This document shows positions 46,846 through 56,188 of a stretch of DNA of 64,000 nucleotides, piece after piece. The notes below the pieces were generated by a model, which was not told where the DNA came from, ran no database searches, and worked only from the letters and a program-made list of their open reading frames with translations. Source of the stretch: Pseudothioclava nitratireducens (GTDB lineage: Bacteria; Pseudomonadota; Alphaproteobacteria; Rhodobacterales; Rhodobacteraceae); NCBI RefSeq assembly GCF_029210495.1, contig NZ_JARGDK010000002.1:124001-188000 (forward strand). Reading direction: 5' to 3'. The translations under genes and the position numbers were made by a program. How positions within the stretch are numbered: the first letter of the stretch is position 1; every line of letters starts with the position of its first letter.

Positions 46846-49545
46846 TCAGGAAACCGGGTCGGCGGCGCTGTCACGGTGGCGCAGGGGCAAGGTGACCCGG
46901 AACGCGGCGCCGCCCTGACCGGGCAGATAATCGATCGTCCCGCCCAGATTGGCCATGATCTCGCGGCAGATCGCAAGGCCCAGCCCCGCACCGCCCGCAC
47001 GGCTCGTATCGGTCAAACGCGCGAACTTCTCAAAGATGAGCGCCTGCGCCTTTTTCGGAATGCCGGAGCCGTTGTCGATGAAGTCGATCTGCACGCGCTT
47101 GCCCCGCTTCTTCACCTCGATCCGTAGCTTCGGCAACTCCGCATCGCAATATTTGCGCGCGTTCGAGACGAGATTGATAAAGACCTGCAACAGCCGGTCG
47201 GTATCGGTGAAGACGGGCATATGCTCAGAGGGAAAATCACGCTCAATCCGGAAGCGACGCTCGGGGCGGGTCGAACTCGCCGTTCCGACCGCCTTGGAGA
47301 TCAGGTCATGCAGGTTGGCCACCCCGATATTGAGCTGCACCTTGCGGTTTTCGAGCACCGAGAGATCCAGCAGATCGTCAAGCAGCCGGGTCAGGCGGCG
47401 GGCCTCTTCATGGATGATCTCGGCGTATTTCGCACGCATCTCCTCGGGGAGGTCCGGTTCCATCAGGATTTCCGAAAAGGCCCGGATCGAGGTCATCGGC
47501 GTGCGCAATTCATGGCTGATCTGACCAAGGAACGCATCCTTCTGAATCGATAATTCGGTCAGCTTGTCATTGGCCTCACGCAAGGCCCGTGCGGTGCGGG
47601 CCAGTTCCTCGGACTTGGCTTCGAGCTGGGCGGAATATTCCTTGATCTCGGCGGCCTCGCCCGCCACCGCGATCAGGTCCTGCACCGAAACCGAGCTGCC
47701 GCCCGAAAGCTGCGCGATCATCGCATGCGCGGTCGCAGCCCCCACCGAGCCGGCCAGTTGCCGCTCCAGCCGGGCGATGAATTCGGGCGTGGTATCTGGC
47801 AGGATGCCGCTCTTGCCCTGCCCCGCCGCCTGAGCCTGAAAGAAGCGCTGTGCCTCATCGACGCCCAAGATTCGCTGCGACATCGACAGCAGGTCCTCGG
47901 CCTCGGCCCGCCCGCGCGTCCAGCCACGGGTTCCCGGCGACTGATCGAAGACATTGACGAAGGCCACGCCTTGCAACCGCTCCATCGGCGGCGGGAAGGA
48001 CGCCATCGAGAAGATCAGGAAACACAGCGTGTTGAGCAAAAGCGACCAGAACAGCGCATGCAGAAGCGGGTCGAGCCCCTCGATCCCGAAGAGCGCGCGC
48101 GGGCGCAGCCAGTCGATCCCGAACGGCCCGTGCGCCAGCACCGAGGCCGAGATCAGCCCGCTCTCGCCCACCGAGGGCAGGAACAGGCAATAAAGCCAGA
48201 TCGCGAACCCCACGAGCAGCCCGGCCATCGCGCCAACATGGGTCGCGCCACGCCAAAAGATGCCGCCCATCAGCGCGGGCAAGACCTGCGCCGCCCCGAC
48301 AAAGGCGATGAGCCCGATCGCCGCCAGCGCCTCGGACCCGCCAGAGAGCGAGTAATAGGTGTAGCCCATCGCCAGAACGCCCGCGATGGAGATGCGCCGC
48401 GACATCAGGATCACACCCCGAATATCGCCCGGCTCACGCGCGGGGCTTTTGCGCAGCGTCAGCCAAAGCGGCGTAACGATATGGTTCGACACCATCGTCG
48501 CCAGCGCAATGGCCGCGACGATCACCATCGAGGTGGCGCTTGAAAATCCGCCGAGAAACGCCAGCAGTGCAAGTTTGCCCTGCCCCTCGGCCAAAGGCAG
48601 CGTGAGCACGAAAAGGTCCGGGTTCGACCCCTCGGGCATCCGTTCCAGACCCATGACCGCGATCGGTATGACGAAGAGGCTCATCCCCATCAGATAGGCG
48701 GGAAAGGCCCAGCTTGCGGTGGCCAGATGGCGCTCGTCCACGTTCTCGACGACCAGCACCTGAAACATCCGCGGCAGCGTCAGGATCGCCGCCGCCGAGA
48801 CGAACAACAGCCCTGCGAAACGCCCGGGCTTCAGATCCCAATCAGCAATCGGCGAGGCGTCGATCCGCGCGAGCACCTCGGAGACACCGCCCGCCAGCCC
48901 CCAGACGACAAACACCCCGACCGCCATCAGCGCGACGAGCTTCACCACCGCCTCGAGCGCAATCGCCATCACCACCCCGTGGTGGCGCTCATTCGCGTCG
49001 AGATTGCGTGTGCCGAAAAGGATGGTGAAGACCGTCAGCCCCACCGCGATCCACATCGCCGTCGAGCCCTGCCCCGAGAGCGCCCAGAACTCGGGCGCAT
49101 CATCGGCGAACACGCCGAAGCTCAGTGTCACCGACTGCAATTGCAGCGCGATGTAGGGCGTGGCCGAGGCGACCGACATCAATGTCACGACCACGCCCAG
49201 CGTGTTCGACTTGCCGAAACGGCTGGAGATCAGGTCAGCGATGGAGGTCACCCGTTGCGCACGACCGATCCGCACCAGTTTGCGCAATATCCACCACCAT
49301 CCGATGAAGACCAGCGTCGGTCCCAGATAGATCGTAACGAATTCCAGCCCAGAGCGCGCCGCATAGCCGACCGCCCCGTAAAAGGTCCAGGCCGTGCAAT
49401 AGATCGAGAGCGAGAGCGTGTAGACGATGGGGCGGTGCAGGAATTTCAACCGCCCCTGCGCCGCGCGGCGCTCGGCCACGAAGGCGACCGAGAACAGCAC
49501 CACGACATAGCTGAGACACACCGCGACAAGAATATTGAAGGGCAC
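46846..49545 (-). CDS. Sodium:solute symporter-sensor histidine kinase hybrid
   Basis: 899 residues. The N-terminal two thirds hold about thirteen membrane segments of an SSS-type (PutP-like) transporter; after a linker a short coiled coil leads into the kinase with His678 in GQISHELRTPMTS, the N box NLVSNARKYC, G1 IDFIDNGSGIP and G2 GGAGLGLAI. Relatives such as CbrA link nutrient transport to signalling. GTG 49545, following GGAGGG, is four bases after the previous stop. It forms an operon with a response regulator and a small membrane protein. Confidence 0.9.
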   Translation of the reverse strand: MPFNILVAVCLSYVVVLFSVAFVAERRAAQGRLKFLHRPIVYTLSLSIYCTAWTFYGAVGYAARSGLEFVTIYLGPTLVFIGWWWILRKLVRIGRAQRVTSIADLISSRFGKSNTLGVVVTLMSVASATPYIALQLQSVTLSFGVFADDAPEFWALSGQGSTAMWIAVGLTVFTILFGTRNLDANERHHGVVMAIALEAVVKLVALMAVGVFVVWGLAGGVSEVLARIDASPIADWDLKPGRFAGLLFVSAAAILTLPRMFQVLVVENVDERHLATASWAFPAYLMGMSLFVIPIAVMGLERMPEGSNPDLFVLTLPLAEGQGKLALLAFLGGFSSATSMVIVAAIALATMVSNHIVTPLWLTLRKSPAREPGDIRGVILMSRRISIAGVLAMGYTYYSLSGGSEALAAIGLIAFVGAAQVLPALMGGIFWRGATHVGAMAGLLVGFAIWLYCLFLPSVGESGLISASVLAHGPFGIDWLRPRALFGIEGLDPLLHALFWSLLLNTLCFLIFSMASFPPPMERLQGVAFVNVFDQSPGTRGWTRGRAEAEDLLSMSQRILGVDEAQRFFQAQAAGQGKSGILPDTTPEFIARLERQLAGSVGAATAHAMIAQLSGGSSVSVQDLIAVAGEAAEIKEYSAQLEAKSEELARTARALREANDKLTELSIQKDAFLGQISHELRTPMTSIRAFSEILMEPDLPEEMRAKYAEIIHEEARRLTRLLDDLLDLSVLENRKVQLNIGVANLHDLISKAVGTASSTRPERRFRIERDFPSEHMPVFTDTDRLLQVFINLVSNARKYCDAELPKLRIEVKKRGKRVQIDFIDNGSGIPKKAQALIFEKFARLTDTSRAGGAGLGLAICREIMANLGGTIDYLPGQGGAAFRVTLPLRHRDSAADPVS

Positions 49546-49549
49546 CCGC

Positions 49550-49882
49550 TTATCCCTCCGCCCGGTCGTCGGCAGGTGGACGCGGGGGCTCGTAAAGCAG
49601 AGCCGCCGGATCGTTCGTGCCCTCGGCCGCGTCGTCTTCGTCGAGTGCTGGGCCAAGACCGCGTGCGATCAGCGCCGCCGCCGCGATCAGCAATGCCCAG
49701 GAGGCAAAAAGGTAAACCGTGCCGCGCCCGGTATCGGGGGCCTCGGTCTCACCCGGCGCCCAAAGCACCGGCAGCATCAGGATCACCGCCCCCGCAACCG
49801 GCAGCAGCCGCGCGGCATCCATCATCCGGCGACGGCGATAAGAGCGGCGCGCCAGAAAGAGCGGCTGGGAGGATTTAGGCAT
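49550..49882 (-). CDS. Small membrane protein next to the SSS-kinase
   Basis: 110 residues with two membrane segments (about 23-42 and 55-74) after a basic N-terminus (LARRSYRRRRMM), and an acidic/proline-rich tail. The pairing with an SSS-type gene recalls DUF485/DUF4212 proteins that precede acetate permease ActP, though sequence similarity is weak. It overlaps the response regulator by eight bases and ends four bases before the kinase start. Confidence 0.8.
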   Translation of the reverse strand: MPKSSQPLFLARRSYRRRRMMDAARLLPVAGAVILMLPVLWAPGETEAPDTGRGTVYLFASWALLIAAAALIARGLGPALDEDDAAEGTNDPAALLYEPPRPPADDRAEG

Positions 49883-50264
49883 TCCGGGCGGACTCCGTCG
49901 CGGTGATCCGTTGCAGACAGTCCAACACGTCGCCATTGGCGAAAGGTTTGGCCAGAAACGCACTCGCCCCGGCGCGCTCGGCCGCCTCGCGGTCACGCCC
50001 TTGCCCGCGCGCGGTCAGCATCAGCACCGGCAGGCGTGCGGTCCGGGCCTGCGCCCGCAGATGCGTCAGAATTTCAAGGCCCGACATTCCCGGCAACATC
50101 AGGTCAAGAATGACGGCATCGGGCTGCTCGGCCTCGATCCGCGCCAGTGCCTCGCTGCCATTCGCCAAGCTCGACACACGCCACCCCGCGCGCGTCAGGA
50201 TGAAGCGGATCGCCTCGGTGATATTGGGTTCGTCCTCTATGAGAAGCACATGCGGTTCTGCCAT
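49875..50264 (-). CDS. Single-domain response regulator
   Basis: 129 residues, receiver domain only. Acidic pocket E10-D11, phosphoacceptor Asp54 in VILDLMLPGMSGLE, Thr84 and Lys106 (FLAKPF). No output domain, so it acts by protein contact or as a phosphotransfer step. It starts the operon with the SSS-kinase; RBS GGGGGAGGC. Likely phosphorylated by the adjacent kinase. Confidence 0.92.
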   Translation of the reverse strand: MAEPHVLLIEDEPNITEAIRFILTRAGWRVSSLANGSEALARIEAEQPDAVILDLMLPGMSGLEILTHLRAQARTARLPVLMLTARGQGRDREAAERAGASAFLAKPFANGDVLDCLQRITATESARNA

Positions 50265-50332
50265 GATTGCCTCCCCCTTCCCTCGGTTCGACTATTACGG
50301 CGCGCGCGGGCGGTGTCAAATCCTTGCGCGGC

Positions 50333-51664
50333 TCAGCGCTCTGCAAGGATCGAGGGTTCGCGGCGCCCGGCGCAATCGGCGCGCGGGCAGATGCGGCAAC
50401 TCGAGCCGATCCGCCGGATGCTGGTCACGGCACGTTCAGCCTCGGCGTCATCCCCATGGCGCGGCGCGGGCAGGATCAGCATCATTGCCTCCATCAAGAC
50501 CGGGCCGTCGAAACCGGCGGGATGGCTGGGCTGACAAAAGGCATAGGTCAGGAAGCGTTGCGGCAAACGCCCGGCCATATCGACCAGAGACCGGATCGGC
50601 TGCATCGGGCGGCTGAGCGCCTCGTAGAGGGGCCAGAGCGGGCAGGCCGCACCGAAGCGGGGCAAGGCGAAACCGGGCGCAGGGCGACGCAGGGTCAGAG
50701 TGCCGGACGCATCACACACGACCAGCCCCATGCGCGGCACCCCATCGAGATCAGGGGGGAGCGTGGCCAGACGGCGAAACACAGCCCCCATGGGCACGCC
50801 GAACCGCGCGGCCAACGCGGCCGGGTCCGGCCCCAGCGCGGCCAGCGCCTCGATCATCGCGGGCAAAGGGAGCGCGCGCGCATCCGCCTGCGCCCGCGCG
50901 ATATGGGCCAGCGCAAGCGCCCGCGCCGCCCCAGAGGCCAGCTCCGGCACCCCGTCAATCAGGCTCTCATGCACCGGGCGGGTCGCGGATTCGAGCTCGG
51001 GCAGATGCCAGTTGCACGCCTCGAGCCACGCCTCAACCTGCTCCTGCGGCGAAGACAGACCGGTTTCAGCCTCCTCAACCTCGTCGAGATACCCCACCAG
51101 CGCCTCGGCTGTGTCAGAGAGCCGGACGCTTTCCTGCTGAATCGTCGCCAGAAACCGGGCTCGCCAGACAGGTTCGATATCGTCCGCCTCGACAAGGATC
51201 GCCGCGGTCGAGCGCAGGCTGGTCACGGCGGAAATCACCTCATGCAGACTGTCGAGAACGAACGGGTCCTGCGCCATCCTTTCAGCATAGCTCTCGACCA
51301 CGCGCTCCAAGGCACCGACCCGCGCCTGACGCCCCGCCACGACCGCAGCCCAGCCGGGAAACCGCCCGACGAACTCCTCGATCCGCTCCAACTCCGAGGC
51401 ACTGACCGCTGCCTCTGCGGCCGCAGCCTCGCGCAGCCCGTCGAACAGCGCCCCCTCCGCCCCCTCGGAGAGCGCCACCACATCCACGCCGAGCGCTGCC
51501 GCAAGTTTTTCAAGCAGCGGATCACCGACGCGGCGGCGGTTATGCTCGATCAGATTGAGATAGGCCGGCGAAATGCCAACGGCGCGCGCAAGATCGGCCT
51601 GCTTGAGCCGCAGGGCCGTGCGCCGCTCGCGCACGCGGGTGCCGGTCAGGGCGGAACGTGCCAA
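50333..51664 (-). CDS. PccR/ScfR-like XRE-family short-chain acyl-CoA regulator
   Basis: 443 residues from TTG 51664, chosen because AGGAGG lies seven bases upstream. N-terminal XRE helix-turn-helix (LKQADLARAVGISPAYLNLI), a long helical middle, and the C-terminal DUF2083-like region ending in SCRICPRADCAGRREPSI with three cysteines. Family members (PccR, RamB) respond to propionyl-CoA or other acyl-CoAs and control acetate/propionate assimilation. Its regulated genes are not obvious here, but the neighbouring SSS-kinase operon is a candidate. Confidence 0.87.
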   Translation of the reverse strand: MARSALTGTRVRERRTALRLKQADLARAVGISPAYLNLIEHNRRRVGDPLLEKLAAALGVDVVALSEGAEGALFDGLREAAAAEAAVSASELERIEEFVGRFPGWAAVVAGRQARVGALERVVESYAERMAQDPFVLDSLHEVISAVTSLRSTAAILVEADDIEPVWRARFLATIQQESVRLSDTAEALVGYLDEVEEAETGLSSPQEQVEAWLEACNWHLPELESATRPVHESLIDGVPELASGAARALALAHIARAQADARALPLPAMIEALAALGPDPAALAARFGVPMGAVFRRLATLPPDLDGVPRMGLVVCDASGTLTLRRPAPGFALPRFGAACPLWPLYEALSRPMQPIRSLVDMAGRLPQRFLTYAFCQPSHPAGFDGPVLMEAMMLILPAPRHGDDAEAERAVTSIRRIGSSCRICPRADCAGRREPSILAER

Positions 51665-51755
51665 GAACTGTCCTCCTGCGCACGAATTTACCGCCAAAGC
51701 CTTTTGAACAAAAGCTCTTTACAAGGCATGTCAGAATTTTGAAAGGCACGGAAAC

Positions 51756-51793
51756 GATACCGGGGGCGTGCGTCCCTTCACGCCCCCGGTATC
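51756..51793 (-). terminator. Perfect 15-bp hairpin downstream of a small lipoprotein gene
   Basis: GATACCGGGGGCGTG (51756-51770) pairs with CACGCCCCCGGTATC (51779-51793), loop of eight. On the minus strand GTTTCCG follows, a poor T-tract. Lies 13 bases after the lipoprotein stop and about 90 bases upstream of the PccR-like gene. Confidence 0.65.
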
Positions 51794-51806
51794 TGTGCCG
51801 ACGATC

Positions 51807-51959
51807 TCAGCATTCCGACGGCACGACTGCCGCCATATCGCTGATTTCGGCAACACCGGGCTCACATTCACCGACCGCAGTCTCGACCGGCGCGCAACCT
51901 GCGAGGACAACCCCGCCAGCTGCCAAAAGCATCAGAACCATCATCCGAAGCCATGTCAT
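51807..51959 (-). CDS. Small lipoprotein, 50 residues
   Basis: The reading frame of 50 codons begins at ATG 51959, six bases after GGAGG, and encodes a signal peptide MTWLRMMVLMLLAAGGVVLA with lipobox LAGC (Cys22). The mature peptide is about 29 residues with two further cysteines (32 and 50). Followed directly by a strong hairpin. Function unknown; too short for many annotation pipelines. Confidence 0.75.
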   Translation of the reverse strand: MTWLRMMVLMLLAAGGVVLAGCAPVETAVGECEPGVAEISDMAAVVPSEC

Positions 51960-52099
51960 CGCGAACCTCCTGACAGCCCGCTTTGTCGGGCCATAAAAGA
52001 ACTATCGCATGAAAACGCGCGCGCCGCCCTGATCCGTGTCAAAGCGCGCCGGATCGGCGGTGTCGCAGCAAGCCGGGCCAGCCCGACATTGCCCGCCCC

Positions 52100-52531
52100 T
52101 CAGTCAAAGACACGGAACCGTGCACCGTAATTCACCGCGCGGGTCGAGCACCCATCCATCGCATCTCGCAACCATTGCAGATCAGCGCCCGTAAAGGCGG
52201 ACAGATCCCGGCCAAGATGCGCCCGGCCTTGGGCAACCGCCCCGCCGATATCGCCGCCATAGCTACGCAGACGCTTGACCCAGAATTGCGCGGCCTCATC
52301 GAAATAGCTGCCGCTGAGCGCACCGCCCGGAACCACGTCCTGCGCGACCGCAAGACAATAACCCGACTCAACCGCCTGTGTTGGCGTGCCGAACAGATAG
52401 CCCGGCGGCGCGGCGAACTGACTTTTCCACGTCAGCCAGAACAGCCCGCCGACCACGACGAAGCCGACGATCATCGCCGCCCAAAGCCCCGCACGCGGCG
52501 CACCGTCCTCATTGGTCAAGACCTGTTGCAT
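52100..52531 (-). CDS. Membrane-anchored protein of unknown function
   Basis: 143 residues with one membrane segment (about 15-36) and an extracytoplasmic helical domain of about 105 residues with two cysteines. ATG 52531 follows GGAGG by eight bases; an upstream GTG at 52549 is less suited. No family recognised. Sits between the small lipoprotein and the ABC importer operon. Confidence 0.75.
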   Translation of the reverse strand: MQQVLTNEDGAPRAGLWAAMIVGFVVVGGLFWLTWKSQFAAPPGYLFGTPTQAVESGYCLAVAQDVVPGGALSGSYFDEAAQFWVKRLRSYGGDIGGAVAQGRAHLGRDLSAFTGADLQWLRDAMDGCSTRAVNYGARFRVFD

Positions 52532-52600
52532 CGTCAGCACCTCCGCCACCGATCCAAGCAGATCCGGGTTAAGAAAACGTCGAGAATGCCCCGTCCATGC

Positions 52601-52630
52601 AAAAAGGCGCGAGGAGACCCCGCGCCTTAC
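52601..52630 (-). terminator. Rho-independent terminator of the ABC importer/pyrimidine operon
   Basis: AAGGCGCG (52604-52611) pairs with CGCGCCTT (52621-52628); on the minus strand TTTTT follows. It lies 22 bases after the binding-protein stop. Confidence 0.85.
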
Positions 52631-52649
52631 GATCTCTGCCCGGCAAGGC

Positions 52650-53630
52650 TTATTGCAGCGCCTTATCCGAGATTGCGTGGGTCCATGCCCCGGTCGGCTC
52701 CGAGGAAATCACCGGATCGGACCCACCCGCCATCAGGATCTTGACGGTGCGGGCATAGTCCGCCTCGTCGAGCGCACCGTTCGAACCGGCGGTGAGCTTG
52801 GCGATTTCGCCCATCATGCGCTTCTGGTGGGTCTCGGTCTGCGCGCCGGTCTCGTCATTTTCGAGAACGATCATCGCGGCCTCGTCAGGGTTCTCCTCGG
52901 CGTATTTCCAGCCCTTCATCGAGGCGCGGACGAACTTGACCATCTTCGCTTCGAAGGCCGGATCGGCGAGGTTCTGTTCAAGAACGTAAAGCCCGTCCTC
53001 GAGCGTTGCGACGCCTTCATCCTCATACTTGAAGGTGATCAACTCATCCGGCGAAATACCCGCGTCGATGACCTGCCAGTATTCGTTATAGGTCATGGTC
53101 GAGATGCAGGCCGCCTGCTTTTGCAGGAGCGGATCGACGTTGAAGCCCTGCTTGAGAACCTCGACACCGCCCTCGGAGCCATCGGTCGCAATGCCGAGCG
53201 TGCTCATCCAGCTGAGGAACGGGTATTCGTTGCCGCCGAACCAGACGCCAAGCGTCTTGCCCTTGAAGTCCTCGGGGCTGGTCACGCCCGATTCCTTGAG
53301 GCAGGTCAGCATCATGCCGGACGACTTGAACGGCTGTGCGATGTTCACGAGCGGCAGGCCCTTCTCACGAGCGGCCAGCGCCGACGGCATCCAGTCGACG
53401 GTCACATCCGCGCCGCCGCCCGCCATGACCTGCGTCGGCGAGATATCGGGGCCACCCGGCAGGATCGTGACATTCAGCCCTTCCTCGCCGTAGAAGCCTT
53501 TTTCTTGCGCCACGTAATAGCCCGCAAACTGGGCCTGCGTGACCCATTTGAGCTGCAACGTGACATCTTCAGCGAGCGCACCGCCCGCCGAAAGCGCGGA
53601 CAACGCCGCACCAAGCATCAGTTTCTTCAT
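52650..53630 (-). CDS. ABC transporter substrate-binding protein, NMT1/THI5-like
   Basis: 326 residues. Signal peptide MKKLMLGAALSALSAGGALA, then VTLQLKWVTQAQFAGYYVAQ and GLNVTILPGGPDISPTQVM, the NMT1/THI5 family opening. Known members bind pyrimidine-type or other small heteroaromatic compounds (e.g. thiamine precursors). Last gene of the operon that includes hydantoinase, so it likely captures a pyrimidine or hydantoin, which is inference. RBS AGGAGAGAG. Confidence 0.9.
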   Translation of the reverse strand: MKKLMLGAALSALSAGGALAEDVTLQLKWVTQAQFAGYYVAQEKGFYGEEGLNVTILPGGPDISPTQVMAGGGADVTVDWMPSALAAREKGLPLVNIAQPFKSSGMMLTCLKESGVTSPEDFKGKTLGVWFGGNEYPFLSWMSTLGIATDGSEGGVEVLKQGFNVDPLLQKQAACISTMTYNEYWQVIDAGISPDELITFKYEDEGVATLEDGLYVLEQNLADPAFEAKMVKFVRASMKGWKYAEENPDEAAMIVLENDETGAQTETHQKRMMGEIAKLTAGSNGALDEADYARTVKILMAGGSDPVISSEPTGAWTHAISDKALQ

Positions 53631-53678
53631 CTTCTCTCTCCTGTTGTGACCCGGATGTAGCCCCGGTTTTTGAAACTC

Positions 53679-54530
53679 TTAATGTCCGCCGGCTCGCTGC
53701 GAGGGGTGCCAGAACGTCACCGCCTTTTCGATCAGCGCGACCAGACCATAGAACCCCGTTCCCGCCAATGCCGCCACAGCAATCTCGGACCAGACCAGCG
53801 GCATGTCCAGTTGCCCGACCGCGGTCGATATCCGAAATCCCATGCCGCGCGTGGGCGAGCCGAAAAATTCGGCAACGATCGCACCAATAAGCGCCAGCGT
53901 CGTCGCGATCTTGAGTCCGTTGAACAGGAACGGCATTGCCGCAGGAAGCCGCAGCTTCACAAGGCTTTGCAGATAGCTCGCCGAATAGGTCGCCATCAGG
54001 TCGCGTTGCAGGTGATCGGTAGCCTTCAGGCCCGCCACCATGTTGACCAGCACGGGGAAGAACACCATGACCACGACCACCGCCGCTTTCGAGTGCCAGT
54101 CAAACCCGAACCACATCACGAGGATCGGCGCGATACCGACGATAGGCAGGGCGGCGACGAAATTGCCCACGGGCAAAAGCCCGCGCTGCAAAAAGGGCGA
54201 ACGGTCGATCAGCACCGCGACGAGCACGGCGGCACCGCACCCGATCAGATAGCCCGAGAGCGCCCCCTTGAGGATCGTCTGCGCGAAATCCTCCCAAAGC
54301 ACACCCGTCGCCTCGGCGAACCGGACGGCGATCATCGAGGGCGCGGGCAGGATTACCGGGCTCACCTCAAGCCCGCGTACGATGCCCTCCCAAAGGATCA
54401 GCAGTGTAATCCCGAAGAGAGCTGGCACGAAGAACCGCGCCCAGCGCGCACGCGGCCAGCGTTTCGCGACAAAATGGTTCGCGGCCCAGGCCAGCAGCCA
54501 GAAGACGATTGCACCCCAAGCCCAACTCAT
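53679..54530 (-). CDS. ABC transporter permease (SsuC/TauC type), copy 1
   Basis: 283 residues with about seven membrane segments (one N-terminal extra), EAA loop QRDLMATYSASYLQSLVKLRLP. Belongs to the BPD_transp_1 family that partners NMT1-type binding proteins. Its ATG overlaps the stop of copy 2 by four bases. The pair likely forms the importer's heterodimeric channel. Confidence 0.9.
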   Translation of the reverse strand: MSWAWGAIVFWLLAWAANHFVAKRWPRARWARFFVPALFGITLLILWEGIVRGLEVSPVILPAPSMIAVRFAEATGVLWEDFAQTILKGALSGYLIGCGAAVLVAVLIDRSPFLQRGLLPVGNFVAALPIVGIAPILVMWFGFDWHSKAAVVVVMVFFPVLVNMVAGLKATDHLQRDLMATYSASYLQSLVKLRLPAAMPFLFNGLKIATTLALIGAIVAEFFGSPTRGMGFRISTAVGQLDMPLVWSEIAVAALAGTGFYGLVALIEKAVTFWHPSQRAGGH

Positions 54531-55393
54531 CGCGCGATCCCCATCCGTTTGAGCGAAACACGCTCGATCAGGCCCACGAGAGCGACCAGAACCGCCGCTA
54601 GGAGCGCCGCCGCGAAGAGCGCGGCCCAGATCTGGATCGTTTGCCCGTAATAGCTGCCCGAGAGCAGCCGCGCGCCGAGCCCAGCACTCGCGCCTGCGGG
54701 CAGTTCCGCGACGATCGCGCCCACCAGCGAGGCCGCGATACCGACCTTCAGGCTCGCAAACAGATAGGGCATCGAACTCGGCAGGCGCAGCTTCCAGAAC
54801 GTGTCCGAACCGCTGGCGTTATAGGTGCTGAGCAGGTCGAGCTGCATCGCATCGGGCGCGCGCAACCCTTTCACCATGCCCACCAGCACCGGGAAGAAGC
54901 TCAGATATGCGGCGATGATCGCCTTGGGCAAAAGCCCCTTCACGCCGATACTTGCCAGCACCACGATCACCATCGGTGCAATCGCAAGGATCGGCACGGT
55001 CTGGCTTGCGATGGCCCAGGGCATCACGCTCATATCCATAGCGCGGCTATGCACGATGCCGACCGCAAGCAGCAGCCCCGCCGCCGTCCCCAGCGCAAAG
55101 CCCGACAGCGTTGCCGAGAGCGTGATCCAGCCATGCCAGACCAGCGAGCGCTTGGAGGTCACCTTCTGACCCGCAAGCCCGTCCCAGAGCCCCGCCGCCA
55201 CCTGATGCGGCGCGGGTAGAACCGGGCGTTCCTGCGCCATGGTCTGCGCGACCATTTCGGAGAAACCAACCTCGGTTCCGGCGCGCGCGGCCTGATCGTA
55301 GACCCACTGACTGTTGAGCCAGACCGCCGCCAGATACCAGACCGCGACAATCGCGGCGAGCACGGTCAGCACGGGGAGGATCGACTTGGTCAT
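54527..55393 (-). CDS. ABC transporter permease (SsuC/TauC type), copy 2
   Basis: 288 residues with an N-terminal segment, a periplasmic loop and five or six further membrane segments, EAA loop MQLDLLSTYNASGSDTFWKLRLP within residues about 180-205. Nine bases after the ATPase stop. Same operon. Confidence 0.9.
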   Translation of the reverse strand: MTKSILPVLTVLAAIVAVWYLAAVWLNSQWVYDQAARAGTEVGFSEMVAQTMAQERPVLPAPHQVAAGLWDGLAGQKVTSKRSLVWHGWITLSATLSGFALGTAAGLLLAVGIVHSRAMDMSVMPWAIASQTVPILAIAPMVIVVLASIGVKGLLPKAIIAAYLSFFPVLVGMVKGLRAPDAMQLDLLSTYNASGSDTFWKLRLPSSMPYLFASLKVGIAASLVGAIVAELPAGASAGLGARLLSGSYYGQTIQIWAALFAAALLAAVLVALVGLIERVSLKRMGIAR

Positions 55394-55402
55394 CGGCGCG
55401 CC

Positions 55403-56188
55403 TCACTCATCATAGGCATGCCCCGCGCGCAGCCCCTCGCGGACGCGATGGGCGATTTCGAGGAATTCGGGCGTGTCGCGGATATCGAGCGGGCGCTCTT
55501 TCGGCAGCGTGCTTTCGATCACATCGGTGATCCGCCCCGGACGCGGCGACATCACCACGATCTTGGTGCTGAGATAGACCGCTTCTGGGATCGAATGGGT
55601 CACGAAACCGATGGTCTTCTCGGTGCGCGCCCAAAGCTTCAGCAGTTCCTCATTCAGGTGGTCGCGCACGATTTCATCCAGCGCACCGAAGGGCTCATCC
55701 ATCAGCAGGATATCCGCATCGAATGCCAGCGCCCGCGCGATGGAGGCACGCTGCTGCATCCCCCCCGAAAGCTGCCACGGGAACTTCTTGCCAAACCCCG
55801 CGAGGTCCACGAGTTCGAGCACTTTTTCAACACGCGCATTCATTTCAGCGCGTGGATAGCCCATGATTTCCAGTGGAAGTTTCACATTTCCCGCAATCGT
55901 GCGCCACGGATAGAGCCCCGCCGCCTGGAACACATAGCCATAGGACCGCGCCTGTCGCGCCTCGTCCGGGGTCATGCCATTGACGCGCAGCGTGCCGCCG
56001 GTCGGGTGCTCCAGCGCCGCGATACAGCGCAGGAACGTGGTCTTCCCACAGCCCGAGGGGCCAATGAACGACACGAACTCGCCCTTGCCGATGGTCAGGT
56101 TGACATCCTTGAGCGCATGAATCGGCCCGTCATTGGTCTGGAAGGTCAGATCGAGCGCCTCGGCCTCGATCACCGGTATTGCCGTCAT
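55403..56188 (-). CDS. ABC transporter ATP-binding protein of the importer
   Basis: 261 residues. Walker A IGPSGCGKTTFLRCIA, signature LSGGMQQRASIARALAF, Walker B ILLMDEPFGALDE. This wording is typical of SsuB/TauB/ThiZ-type ATPases. ATG 56188 overlaps the VOC stop by four bases and has GGAGG five bases upstream. Confidence 0.93.
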   Translation of the reverse strand: MTAIPVIEAEALDLTFQTNDGPIHALKDVNLTIGKGEFVSFIGPSGCGKTTFLRCIAALEHPTGGTLRVNGMTPDEARQARSYGYVFQAAGLYPWRTIAGNVKLPLEIMGYPRAEMNARVEKVLELVDLAGFGKKFPWQLSGGMQQRASIARALAFDADILLMDEPFGALDEIVRDHLNEELLKLWARTEKTIGFVTHSIPEAVYLSTKIVVMSPRPGRITDVIESTLPKERPLDIRDTPEFLEIAHRVREGLRAGHAYDE

